This document shows, one piece after another, positions 7,289 to 15,614 of a stretch of 53,058 bases of DNA. The position numbers were made by a program, and so were the translations under genes. The stretch is from Planctomycetota bacterium. Lineage in GTDB: Bacteria; Planctomycetota; Planctomycetia; Planctomycetales; Planctomycetaceae. The notes under the pieces are model-generated. The model did no database searches. It was not told the DNA's origin and saw nothing but the letters and a program-made list of their open reading frames with translations. The stretch lies in contig JAURQH010000074.1 of NCBI GenBank assembly GCA_030836185.1, forward strand, positions 1 to 53,058, read 5' to 3'. How positions within the stretch are numbered: position 1 is the first letter of the stretch; the number at the start of each line of letters is the position of its first letter.

Positions 7289-10048
7289 TCACTCGGTGGT
7301 TGTTTTACCTTTCTTGAAATCACCAGCGGTCACGATGTAGATCGAGTCGAAGTTGATATATTTTGTAAGAGCTTTGCGAACCTCTTCCGCAGTCACGGCA
7401 TTGATCTTCTCTTCGAGGTCGTCGTAATACTTCATGTTTCGGTTAACATGTTCTGTTTTGGCAAGAATCGTAGTGAGATTCTTGTCGCTGGATCTCGAAA
7501 CAACCTGTTCTTGCAGATATCCCTGTTGAGCGGCTGCCAATTCTTCTTTGGTAATGCCGTCCTTGCAAATGCGTTCCACTTCTTCGGCAATCGCGGCAAT
7601 CACTTTCTCCATGTTGTCCGGGTTTGTGATCGCATAGAGGTAAAACAGTGCTCGATCATTGGTGGCTTGAGCGTTGAAGCCCGATCCCACGCCGTACGAA
7701 AGCCCTTCTTTTTGACGCACTCGATCTCCGAGTCGCGATGAGAGGGAACCACCACCCAAGATGAAGTTCCCGATCACGAGTGCCGGATAATCGGGATGGG
7801 AATCACTGATCGGCATAGTTGTTGCGCCAAAATAAGTGGCGTTCGCTTTGTCGGGTGTTTCGACGACTTCGATGAGTCCCTTGATGGCAAGATCACCCGG
7901 TTTCATGATTTCTACATAAGTGATATCAGTTTTCCACTCCGAGACGATTGACTCGATACGTGGGACGATCAAGTCGGGATCAAAATCACCCACAATGGAA
8001 AGCACACCGTACATTCCGTTCAACTGTTCCTTGTAGAGTTTACTGAGGCGTTCGGTCGTTACGGCTTTCACCATATCGACTTCCTGATCGAAGCTGGGAA
8101 CATAGCGAGGATCACCCATTGGAAATGGTGAAGTGATTTGCCCGATTTTTTTCTGAGCAATCTTGGTGGGGTCTGTCGAGTTTTGTTCGAGTGTTGCGAT
8201 CTCGGCATTTTTCAGGATGTCGAGTTCTGCTTTCGGGAAAGTCGGTTTGCGCAAAACTTCTTCCAGAATATCGAGCACTTTTGGGAGATTTGTTTGTTTG
8301 CACTCAATGCTGAAAGTTGCTTTCCCGGCGCTAGCCGATGCCGACAAACTCGCCAGTTGTTGATCGAGTTGATCTTTGAGTTGTTGACGTGACAAAGACT
8401 CGGTTCCCCGCAACATCATCTTGGGAAGATACTCGGTTTCTTTGGAATATCCTTGTAGCGATTCTGCATTGCCGTAATACAAGTCGAGTTTCAAGTTGAC
8501 GACCGCTCCGCGCGTCTTTTTCGGCAGTAAAGCCGCTTCGATGCCGGAGGCCAATTTGACGCGAGTCGTGCGTTGTTCAATGTTTTGTGGAGAGACATCG
8601 AAAGCTTCGCCCAACGCGACATCTTCACGCCCTTTGTAATCACCAATCATTTCAGCGAGGTTGGGAGTCGCCGGGATACTGATTCGGTTTGGTGTTTCCA
8701 CCGGAATATAAATTCCCGTGGTGCGGTTGTTTTCTTCCAGATAAAGTTTCGCAACCCGATTTACGTCCTCAACAGTGACGGCTTCGACGCGGTCGCGGTA
8801 GAGGAAATAGAGTCGCCAATCTCCTTGAGCGGCCCACTCCGAAAGTTCCACAGCGATGGAACTGCTTTTGGAGGCCGAGAGTTCCCGTTGTTTCAGCAAT
8901 GACTGTTTCGCTCGCTGAACTTCTTCCTCGGTCACACCGTTTTCACGGAGTTCTTCGATGGCTGTGTACATGGCATCAAGAACGGTTTCCGGTTCGTTTC
9001 CTTCGTTGACTTCAACCAATAATCGTAGGATGCCGGGATCGTGTAACGCAAAGACGCCGCCGTAAACACCTGCCGCTAATTGTTTCTCGACAAGTGCCTT
9101 GTACAATCGCCCGGCTGGTTCAGCCGTCATGATACTTTCCATGACATCGGTCGCCGCAAAGTCGGGGTGTCCACCCGCGGGGATGTGATAAATCGAACCG
9201 ACGACAGACACTTCGCCGACACGCTTGAGAGTGACGATCCGTTCGCCATCCTGCGCTGGCTCTTCGGTGTATGTTTGTGGCAGCTCTCGTTCGGGGGCCG
9301 GGATGACTCCAAAATACTTCCCAATCAGCGAGATCGCGTTTTCCGTTTCAAATTTTCCCGCCACCACGATCATTGCATTGTCTGGTTGATAATACTTTTT
9401 GTAGAACGCTTTGAGATTTTCAATCGGCACGCGTTCGATATCGGCCCGGTTACCGATGGTTGATTGTCCGTAATTGTGCCACTGAAATGCGGACGACATC
9501 ATGCGTTGAAACAGAATCGAATACGGATTGTTTTCACCACGTTCAAATTCATTGCGAACGACTGTCATCTCGGAGACAAGATCTTCACCTTTGACGTAGC
9601 TGTTGATCATGCGATCGGCTTCCATCCGAATTGCAAATTCGAGATTTTCGTCGCTCGCGGGAAGTGTTTCGTAATAGTTGGTGCGATCAAGCCAGGTTGT
9701 GCCATTAAAATTGGCTCCCCGCTCGGTCAAAACTTTCGGAATGTTGGGATGGTCGGGAGTTCCCTTGAAGAGCATATGTTCGAGCAGGTGAGCCATTCCC
9801 GCTTCGCCATATCCTTCGTGCCGACTGCCGACAAAGAGTGTCAAATTGACGGTCACTTTGGAACTGGAAGGGTCAGGAAACAGCAGCACTTTCATACCGT
9901 TTTCGAGTTGGTACTCGCTGATTCCTTCAATGGTCGTCACTTTAGTCATCCCTGACTCCTCAGCGTTAACACGTGGGGGGTGGACATTCATCGCCAGCAA
10001 CATGACCGCCGAGACAACAACTCCAGAAATCGTAAGCCGCCGCTTCAT
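7289..10048 (-). CDS. M16 family zinc metalloprotease, exported, two-domain
   Basis: A 919-residue insulinase/pitrilysin-type protease with a signal peptide (ISGVVVSAVMLLAM, cut near VNA at about residue 29). The first M16 half holds the inverted zinc motif HLLEH (His87, Glu90, His91) and a downstream NEFERGENNPY Glu. The second half (about 480-900) has the inactive-type fold with RLGDRVRQKEGLSYGV, the conserved R/Y region that contacts substrate. Such full-length fusions form a clam-shell chamber that degrades peptides. A GAGGAG ribosome site precedes the ATG. It is divergent from the M50 protease gene at 10223 and upstream of tsaB. Confidence 0.92.
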   Translation of the reverse strand: MKRRLTISGVVVSAVMLLAMNVHPPRVNAEESGMTKVTTIEGISEYQLENGMKVLLFPDPSSSKVTVNLTLFVGSRHEGYGEAGMAHLLEHMLFKGTPDHPNIPKVLTERGANFNGTTWLDRTNYYETLPASDENLEFAIRMEADRMINSYVKGEDLVSEMTVVRNEFERGENNPYSILFQRMMSSAFQWHNYGQSTIGNRADIERVPIENLKAFYKKYYQPDNAMIVVAGKFETENAISLIGKYFGVIPAPERELPQTYTEEPAQDGERIVTLKRVGEVSVVGSIYHIPAGGHPDFAATDVMESIMTAEPAGRLYKALVEKQLAAGVYGGVFALHDPGILRLLVEVNEGNEPETVLDAMYTAIEELRENGVTEEEVQRAKQSLLKQRELSASKSSSIAVELSEWAAQGDWRLYFLYRDRVEAVTVEDVNRVAKLYLEENNRTTGIYIPVETPNRISIPATPNLAEMIGDYKGREDVALGEAFDVSPQNIEQRTTRVKLASGIEAALLPKKTRGAVVNLKLDLYYGNAESLQGYSKETEYLPKMMLRGTESLSRQQLKDQLDQQLASLSASASAGKATFSIECKQTNLPKVLDILEEVLRKPTFPKAELDILKNAEIATLEQNSTDPTKIAQKKIGQITSPFPMGDPRYVPSFDQEVDMVKAVTTERLSKLYKEQLNGMYGVLSIVGDFDPDLIVPRIESIVSEWKTDITYVEIMKPGDLAIKGLIEVVETPDKANATYFGATTMPISDSHPDYPALVIGNFILGGGSLSSRLGDRVRQKEGLSYGVGSGFNAQATNDRALFYLYAITNPDNMEKVIAAIAEEVERICKDGITKEELAAAQQGYLQEQVVSRSSDKNLTTILAKTEHVNRNMKYYDDLEEKINAVTAEEVRKALTKYINFDSIYIVTAGDFKKGKTTTE

Positions 10049-10176
10049 CGTGGACTCCTCTTATTTCCAAGGCGAGAATGAATGTTTTGAACTCCGTAAC
10101 TGCTGCTGAATCGTAGCACGCCGGGCCACCGAAAGAAACACCCCAAGACCGTCGGGATACTGTTCGTTTCGGGAGT

Positions 10177-10199
10177 TTTCCGCTATTGTAATGCGGAAA
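10177..10199. repeat. Hairpin in the leader of the M50 protease gene
   Basis: TTTCCGC (10177-10183) pairs with GCGGAAA (10193-10199) around a nine-base AT-rich loop. It lies in the divergent spacer, 23 bases before the M50 start codon. No T-run follows. It could be a 5'-leader structure or an operator; function is unknown. Confidence 0.35.
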
Positions 10200-10222
10200 C
10201 CATTCTACAGAATAATTGAGTC

Positions 10223-11332
10223 ATGACAGATTCCCAGAAGACTCCTGATCCCGAGGGAGAGAACGACAATCAGGGTCGCGAAAACGAATTCGATCATTTG
10301 CACGAAATGATGGACCAACTCGACGATCAGATTGCCGAATATCAGGCTTCGCTGTCTCGTCCTGCTCCGCCGGTAGAATCTTCGCCCGAGATCGTGGACT
10401 CCTCTGCTCCTCAGAAAACTTCGATCCCGATGAGCACCGATGACCCGCGAGTCGGAGATGTTCCTCGCTGGAAGTTTCTGCATCTGGCGTTGTTTCTGCT
10501 GACATTTCTCAGTTGCTTCTACAAAGGGATGGTGACGGGTGATATTCCATCGCCACCGCCGGGAGTCACAGAAATGACTCCCGAAATGATCTCGGCACTG
10601 CTCTGGAACGGCTTTCAATATTCGTTTGCCGTGATGCTCATTTTGTTCTCGCACGAAATGGGGCATTACTTACAAGCGAGGCGTTATAAAGTGGCCGCGT
10701 CTCCTCCGTTCTTCATTCCGATGCCATTGTTGCCTTTCGGGACGATGGGAGCCGTGATCGTACAGCGGTCGGGATACGCAGATCGTAAAAAACTTTATGA
10801 CATCGCCATTAGCGGGCCGTTAGCCGGTTTGGTGTTTGCTTTACCCGTTGCGTGGATGGGCGCCTTGAACTCTGAAGTGGCCTCACGAGCAAAACTGGTT
10901 GGTGAGTCGGTCGAGTTTGGTGACCCGTTGGTGATGCAGTGGATGTACGAGTTAGTGCATGGGCCATTGGGACCAGATCAAGTGATTATGCTCAATCCGC
11001 TGCTATTTGCCGGGTGGGTGGGAATCTTTATCACCGCGTTAAATCTGATCCCCATCGGACAACTTGACGGTGGACATATTCTGTATTCCCTGATTGGTCG
11101 ACGTGCCCATGTGGTGGCGATGCTGCTGGTTTACGGCACACTTGCCTATATGGTGGCGACGAGAAACTTCCAATACGCATTGATGCTCGGTCTTATCGTG
11201 CTGATGGGCCCCCGTCATCCTCCCACCGCGAATGACCGAATTGAGCTCGGATGGTTCCGAGTCGTTCTGGGTTGGCTGACATTGGCGTTTATTGTGATTG
11301 GATTCACACCTGTGCCGATGGTCATTCCTTAG
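10223..11332 (+). CDS. Site-2-protease-family (M50) membrane metalloprotease
   Basis: A 369-residue integral membrane zinc protease of the type that cuts peptide bonds inside the bilayer. An acidic, Pro-rich cytoplasmic N-tail of about 80 residues precedes the first membrane helix (LHLALFLLTFLSCFY). The zinc motif HEMGH sits at 144-148 in a second hydrophobic segment, and the third ligand is in IPIGQLDGGH (Asp282). FFIPMPLLPFGTMGAV between them is the membrane re-entrant region typical of the family. There is no PDZ domain, so it resembles the planctomycete/cyanobacterial EGY-like group rather than RseP. The ribosome site is weak. Substrate unknown. Confidence 0.88.
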   Translation: MTDSQKTPDPEGENDNQGRENEFDHLHEMMDQLDDQIAEYQASLSRPAPPVESSPEIVDSSAPQKTSIPMSTDDPRVGDVPRWKFLHLALFLLTFLSCFYKGMVTGDIPSPPPGVTEMTPEMISALLWNGFQYSFAVMLILFSHEMGHYLQARRYKVAASPPFFIPMPLLPFGTMGAVIVQRSGYADRKKLYDIAISGPLAGLVFALPVAWMGALNSEVASRAKLVGESVEFGDPLVMQWMYELVHGPLGPDQVIMLNPLLFAGWVGIFITALNLIPIGQLDGGHILYSLIGRRAHVVAMLLVYGTLAYMVATRNFQYALMLGLIVLMGPRHPPTANDRIELGWFRVVLGWLTLAFIVIGFTPVPMVIP

Positions 11333-11358
11333 AGAACGAAAGATCGCAGCCCGACTTG

Positions 11359-12261
11359 TCAGCCTGAGCTGAGCTGAGTCTCGGCCAGGTTTTGCTCTGT
11401 GGTACGGAGCCCTAATGTTTCGATGACCTTCAAGACAGCCGGGTATTGTGAGCGAATATGTTTTCGCAGAGCGTCTCGAGCTGGATCGGCCTCACCGCGA
11501 ATCAGATTTTCCAGAATCTCACGGTGGTGCGCTGCCATCTCTCCTTCGATGTCTCCCCCCAGCGCGGCATAGTCAAACAGAGGCTGATAGAAGGCCCCGT
11601 ATCGCTTGAAAAACTCTTGAATGTAGCGATTGTCGGCCAAGCCAATGAAGTATTCATGGAGGTTGTTGTCGATCTGCGGACGGTTCCGATCATCGGGCTG
11701 ATTACCGTCGAGAATGGATTGCAGACGCGATTGCTGCAAATGGGGAAGTGCCAGTTCCAACGCCTTGAGTTCGAGTGTTTCCCGAATATCAAGAAAGTCC
11801 CGCAAGTCGTCGTCTGTCAGCTCTTTGACTCGCCAACCACGTCGGGGTTCATGAATGAGGAATCCACTGCCGGCAAGTTGGCTGAAGACCTGTCGTAGAA
11901 CCGTTCGGCCCACACCATATTTTTCCGTGAGAATTTCTTCGCGGAGAAATTCTTCTGAACCTCGTAAACTTTCATAAAGCACATGCTGTGTGAGTATGTC
12001 TTCCCAATCGATGGGCTTGGGAGGTTCTCCCAACTCTTTTTCAGTGCTTTCCCCGACACGTTGCGGATTCACGATGAGGCGACGATTTTCTCTCTTGAGG
12101 ATCAATCCGTCTTTATGAAGCAAGCCAATCGCTTCGCGCACAGGCGTCAAGCTGACATCGTATTCTTTCGCCAATGCGGCGAGGGTCAGTTTTCGAGGCA
12201 AGTTATTGCCAATTCGGATTCGACGTTCCAAATCGCTACGGATGTAATCCGTTATAGTCAT
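11359..12261 (-). CDS. GntR-family regulator with two winged-helix segments and an FCD domain
   Basis: A 300-residue regulator divergent from a probable hydroxyproline operon. Residues 1-68 form a GntR winged helix (LAALAKEYDVSLTPVREAI, then LLHKDGLILKRENRRLIV). After a linker, residues about 87-147 look like a second one (LREEILTEKYGVGRTVLRQV, then GFLIHEPRRGWRVKEL). A FadR-C-like FCD domain follows (DLRDFLDIRETLELKALELA, with HHREILENLI near the end). Ordinary FadR-type regulators have one winged helix. Position suggests it controls 12467-15606. The ligand is probably hydroxyproline or a pathway intermediate, by inference. Confidence 0.85.
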   Translation of the reverse strand: MTITDYIRSDLERRIRIGNNLPRKLTLAALAKEYDVSLTPVREAIGLLHKDGLILKRENRRLIVNPQRVGESTEKELGEPPKPIDWEDILTQHVLYESLRGSEEFLREEILTEKYGVGRTVLRQVFSQLAGSGFLIHEPRRGWRVKELTDDDLRDFLDIRETLELKALELALPHLQQSRLQSILDGNQPDDRNRPQIDNNLHEYFIGLADNRYIQEFFKRYGAFYQPLFDYAALGGDIEGEMAAHHREILENLIRGEADPARDALRKHIRSQYPAVLKVIETLGLRTTEQNLAETQLSSG

Positions 12262-12314
12262 CTGTCATTCTTTCAGTCATGAAACTCTGTACAAAAATTC
12301 TTTTTCAGGCTTCT

Positions 12315-12370
12315 AAGACTAACGAGTCTTCAGGCTATTCACATTAGTTTTACATAAAGTGCAATGTAAA
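12315..12370. promoter_or_regulatory. Two palindromes between gntR and the hydroxyproline operon
   Basis: AAGACT-AACG-AGTCTT (12315-12330) is a perfect inverted repeat. TTTACAT-8-ATGTAAA (12349-12370) is a second one 18 bases on. Both lie in the 205-bp divergent spacer between the regulator start (12261) and the first enzyme start (12467), where operators for a GntR protein are expected. Two sites would suit a regulator with two DNA-binding segments, but this is unproven. Confidence 0.45.
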
Positions 12371-12466
12371 CTATAGACCTCCGCTTGGGATTCCAGTAAT
12401 GTGGTGGCTCTACATTCCATAACGAAGCGAGTTTTCAGAACAACGCCGATTTAAGGGGCAGTGATT

Positions 12467-13372
12467 ATGAAGGTTGATTGGACAGGAGTTTATCCCGCAG
12501 CAGTCACACACTTCCATCAGGACGAATCGCTCGATTTGCCTGCAACCATGTCCCATCTCGAAAAGATGATCGATGCCGGTATTCATGGCGTCATCATGTT
12601 GGGAACTGTCGGAGAAAACTGTTCGCTTAGTTACGACGAAAAGCTGCAAGTGCTTCGAGCAACCGTCGAACACGTGAACGGTCGAATCCCGGTTTTGACG
12701 GGAGTCGCCGAGTGCAGTACCAAGTTGGCATGTCACTTTGCGGCGGACTCTCAAACTGCTGGTGTCGATGGGATGATGGTTTTGCCGGCAATGGTTTATA
12801 AATCCGATCCTCGGGAAACCATCACTCACTTCCGCTCGGTGGCCGGTGCCTCGGATTTGCCGATCATGTGCTACAACAATCCGGTCTCTTATGGGGTCGA
12901 TATTACCCCCGAGATGTTCGCCGATATGGCTGACGAAGAGAAATTTGTCGCCATCAAGGAATCCTCGGAAAACCCACGTCGGATCACCGATCTTCGTAAT
13001 GCCTGCGGCGACCGATATACGCTTTTGTGTGGCGTTGATGATTTGGTGATGGAATCATTTATTCTTGGTGCCGAGGGGTGGGTTTCGGGATTGGTGAATG
13101 CGTTCCCTCATGAGAATCGTCTGTTGTGGGATTTGTTGCAAGCAGATGATTTCGCACAAGCCCGCGAAGTCTATCAATGGTACACACCGCTGCTTCACTT
13201 GGACACACATGTCAAATTAGTGCAGTACATTAAATTAGCGGTTGCCGAGTGTGGTTACGGATCGGAACTGACACGCGCCCCTCGATTGCCTCTGGAAGGT
13301 GCCGAGCGGGATCAGATTTTGAATATCATTCGACAAGGGATTGAAGCTCGACCTGCGCTCTCCGTCTCCTAG
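12467..13372 (+). CDS. DapA-family lyase, probably 1-pyrroline-4-hydroxy-2-carboxylate deaminase
   Basis: A 301-residue class I aldolase-fold TIM barrel. The Schiff-base Lys is Lys164 in FVAIKESSENPRR, the catalytic Tyr is Tyr136 in MCYNNPVSYG, and the substrate loop reads GTVGENCSLS. These are shared by dihydrodipicolinate synthase, N-acetylneuraminate lyase and the hydroxyproline-pathway deaminase. Its place before a hydroxyproline epimerase and a D-amino-acid dehydrogenase favours the deaminase, which forms alpha-ketoglutarate semialdehyde. The ATG at 12467 has AAGGGG at eight bases; a GTG six bases earlier is too close to it. The assignment rests on context. Confidence 0.8.
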   Translation: MKVDWTGVYPAAVTHFHQDESLDLPATMSHLEKMIDAGIHGVIMLGTVGENCSLSYDEKLQVLRATVEHVNGRIPVLTGVAECSTKLACHFAADSQTAGVDGMMVLPAMVYKSDPRETITHFRSVAGASDLPIMCYNNPVSYGVDITPEMFADMADEEKFVAIKESSENPRRITDLRNACGDRYTLLCGVDDLVMESFILGAEGWVSGLVNAFPHENRLLWDLLQADDFAQAREVYQWYTPLLHLDTHVKLVQYIKLAVAECGYGSELTRAPRLPLEGAERDQILNIIRQGIEARPALSVS

Positions 13373-13417
13373 GATAATGGGACCAAGGTTTCCGCATTTG
13401 CAGGAAAGTGTTTCGTC

Positions 13418-14356
13418 GTGAATCAAATTCAGGTTATCGATTCGCATACAGGTGGCGAGCCAACGCGCACAGTCATCGCGGGCGGTCCCGATTTAGGAAC
13501 CGGTTCGATAGCCAAACGTCGAGAGATTTTCCGTGACCGATATGACGAATTTCGTTCGTGTGTCATCAACGAGCCACGAGGTTCGGACGTTCTGGTCGGC
13601 GCACTTCTCACCGAGCCAACAGATGATGATTGCGTCGCGGGTGTGATTTTCTTCAACAATGTCGGCGTTTTGCATATGTGTGGTCATGGCACGATTGGTG
13701 TCGCCGAAACACTCGCACATCTCGGACGCATTGAGGTCGGCAAGCATCTCCTGGAAACGTCCGTTGGACCGGTGGCGTTTGAGTATCACGGCGAGAATCG
13801 AGTCACCATCGAAAACGTGCCGTGTTATCGATCTCAGAAGAGTGTCCAACTCGAAGTCCCCGATGTGGGAACCGTGACGGGAGACATTGCGTGGGGCGGG
13901 AACTGGTTTTTTCTGGTGGCCGATCATGGCGAGGTATTATCGCTCGAAAACATTGACCGGCTGACGGACGTCAGTTGGAAGATTCGACACGCTTTGGAGG
14001 CCTGTCAGATCACTGGTGATGAGGGTGGTGAGATTGACCACATCGAATTGTTTGGTCCACCGCAGACAACGGAAGGAAACAGCCGCAGTTTTGTGCTGTG
14101 TCCCGGAGGAGCTTACGACCGATCCCCGTGCGGGACCGGCACGAGTGCCAAAGTCGCCTGCTTAGCTGCTGACGGGAAGCTGTTGCCCGGTGAAATATGG
14201 CGACAGGAAAGCATCATCGGCAGTATTTTTGAAGCCAGCTATACACAATCTGGTGAGGATCGAGTAATCCCAAAAATCACGGGAACGGCATACGTGACGG
14301 CAGAAGCGACTTTGAAAGCCGACCCGCAAGATCCCTTCAAAGCGGGGATTCGTTAA
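13418..14356 (+). CDS. Proline racemase family, probably 4-hydroxyproline 2-epimerase
   Basis: A 312-residue cofactor-free epimerase. Two catalytic cysteines are present: Cys88 in HMCGHGTIG and Cys238 in RSPCGTGTSAK. Having both argues for an epimerase rather than a 3-hydroxyproline dehydratase, in which the first Cys is replaced. The N-terminal IDSHTGGEPTR is the family signature. The start is GTG at 13418, with AGGAAA about ten bases upstream. The product would convert trans-4-hydroxy-L-proline to cis-4-hydroxy-D-proline. Its stop overlaps the next start by one base (TAATG), so translation is coupled to the oxidase below. Confidence 0.9.
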   Translation: MNQIQVIDSHTGGEPTRTVIAGGPDLGTGSIAKRREIFRDRYDEFRSCVINEPRGSDVLVGALLTEPTDDDCVAGVIFFNNVGVLHMCGHGTIGVAETLAHLGRIEVGKHLLETSVGPVAFEYHGENRVTIENVPCYRSQKSVQLEVPDVGTVTGDIAWGGNWFFLVADHGEVLSLENIDRLTDVSWKIRHALEACQITGDEGGEIDHIELFGPPQTTEGNSRSFVLCPGGAYDRSPCGTGTSAKVACLAADGKLLPGEIWRQESIIGSIFEASYTQSGEDRVIPKITGTAYVTAEATLKADPQDPFKAGIR

Positions 14357-15606
14357 TGAAGGATGTCGGATCAGTCATCGTCATTGGTGGTGGAGTCGTG
14401 GGGGCATCTTGTGCTCATTATTTGCAACAGCGCGGTGCTCACGTCACGATTGTCGAAAAGAAAACATTCGGAGCCGCCTGTTCGCACGGCAATTGTGGAT
14501 TTGTCTGTCCTTCACACGTCTTGCCACTCGCCGAGCCGGGAGCGATTCGCTCTACCATGAAGGCGATGCTCAGCCCCAAGTCTCCGTTTTCGATTAAGCC
14601 GCGCCTCGACGTAAAGCTGTGGATGTGGCTATTAAACTTCGCCCGGCATTGCAACGAACACGACATGCTGGCCGGCGGCCATGCGTTACAAGCGTTGTTG
14701 ATGTCATCGATGGACGAGTACGAACGATTGGTGAGAGAGAGCGTGGTCAATTGCGAATGGCAGAAAAAAGGGCTGCTGTATGTTTACAAAGAGCAGCAAC
14801 GACTGGATGCGTACGAATCGACCAATCAACTCTTGAGTGAGACGTTCCACGAACCGGCGATCAAATACACAGGTAAACAGTTAGAGGAACATTATCCGTC
14901 TCTCAAGCCGGGTCAGGCAGGGGCGTGGTTTTACGAACACGACGCCCACTTGCGTCCTGACAAATTAATGGAATCATGGAAAGCCAAACTGCTCAACAGC
15001 GGCGCGATCATCAAAGAAGACTGCGAAGTCCAGCAGATCATCCAAACAGACGGACAGGCTGTCTCTTTGCAGACCAATCAGGGCGAACTGACGGCTGATC
15101 GATTTGTTGTCGCGACGGGGGCATTAACGCCGTTTCTGGAAAAGTTTCTCGGCTGCAAAATTCCGATTCAGCCTGGTAAAGGCTATTCCCTCACGATGCC
15201 GAGACCCAAAGTCTGCCCGACTGTGCCGATGATTTTCCCGGAGCGTCGCGTGGCGGTGACTCCGATGGAAAGTGGTTATCGTCTGGGATCGATTATGGAA
15301 TTCGCCGGCTATGATGAATCCATCAAGCCGGAACGGTTGAAACTTCTGCGTGAGGGGGCTGATGCGTTTTTGAAAGATCCGTACTGCGAACCTGTCGAAG
15401 AAGAATGGTTCGGCTGGCGACCAATGACTTACGACAGTTTGCCCATCATTGATCGCTCCCCGAGCTTGCAAAACCTCTGGATTGCGGCGGGACACAACAT
15501 GATCGGTTTATCGATGTCGACCGGCACGGGCAAACTCATCGCAGAGATGATGTCGGGAGACAAACCTCATATTGATCCCACGCCGTTTCGTGTGACTCGG
15601 TTTTAG
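14356..15606 (+). CDS. FAD-dependent D-amino-acid dehydrogenase, probably for D-hydroxyproline
   Basis: A 416-residue DAO/DadA-fold flavoenzyme. The N-terminal Rossmann motif VIGGGVVGASCAHYL (Gly11, Gly13, Gly16) is followed by Glu34 for the ribose hydroxyls. The C-terminal FAD segment is GWRPMTYDSLPIIDRSP, then AAGHNMIGLSMSTGTGKL, typical of DadA relatives. There is no signal peptide. By context it oxidises cis-4-hydroxy-D-proline to the pyrroline used by the DapA-like enzyme. It is translationally coupled to the epimerase. It converges with the gene at 15615, with eight bases between stops and no visible terminator. Confidence 0.88.
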   Translation: MKDVGSVIVIGGGVVGASCAHYLQQRGAHVTIVEKKTFGAACSHGNCGFVCPSHVLPLAEPGAIRSTMKAMLSPKSPFSIKPRLDVKLWMWLLNFARHCNEHDMLAGGHALQALLMSSMDEYERLVRESVVNCEWQKKGLLYVYKEQQRLDAYESTNQLLSETFHEPAIKYTGKQLEEHYPSLKPGQAGAWFYEHDAHLRPDKLMESWKAKLLNSGAIIKEDCEVQQIIQTDGQAVSLQTNQGELTADRFVVATGALTPFLEKFLGCKIPIQPGKGYSLTMPRPKVCPTVPMIFPERRVAVTPMESGYRLGSIMEFAGYDESIKPERLKLLREGADAFLKDPYCEPVEEEWFGWRPMTYDSLPIIDRSPSLQNLWIAAGHNMIGLSMSTGTGKLIAEMMSGDKPHIDPTPFRVTRF

Positions 15607-15614
15607 AGACAACT

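Noticed and set aside
9464-9955. Long open frame opposite the M16 protease gene
   Set aside because: Antisense shadow of a well-supported gene, caused by codon bias; similar shadows occur opposite most large genes here.
12467-13372. Lysine-pathway dihydrodipicolinate synthase (dapA)
   Set aside because: The catalytic residues fit, but the neighbours are hydroxyproline catabolic genes and a divergent catabolic-type regulator.
13418-14356. Trans-3-hydroxyproline dehydratase
   Set aside because: Both catalytic cysteines are kept; the dehydratase lacks the first one.
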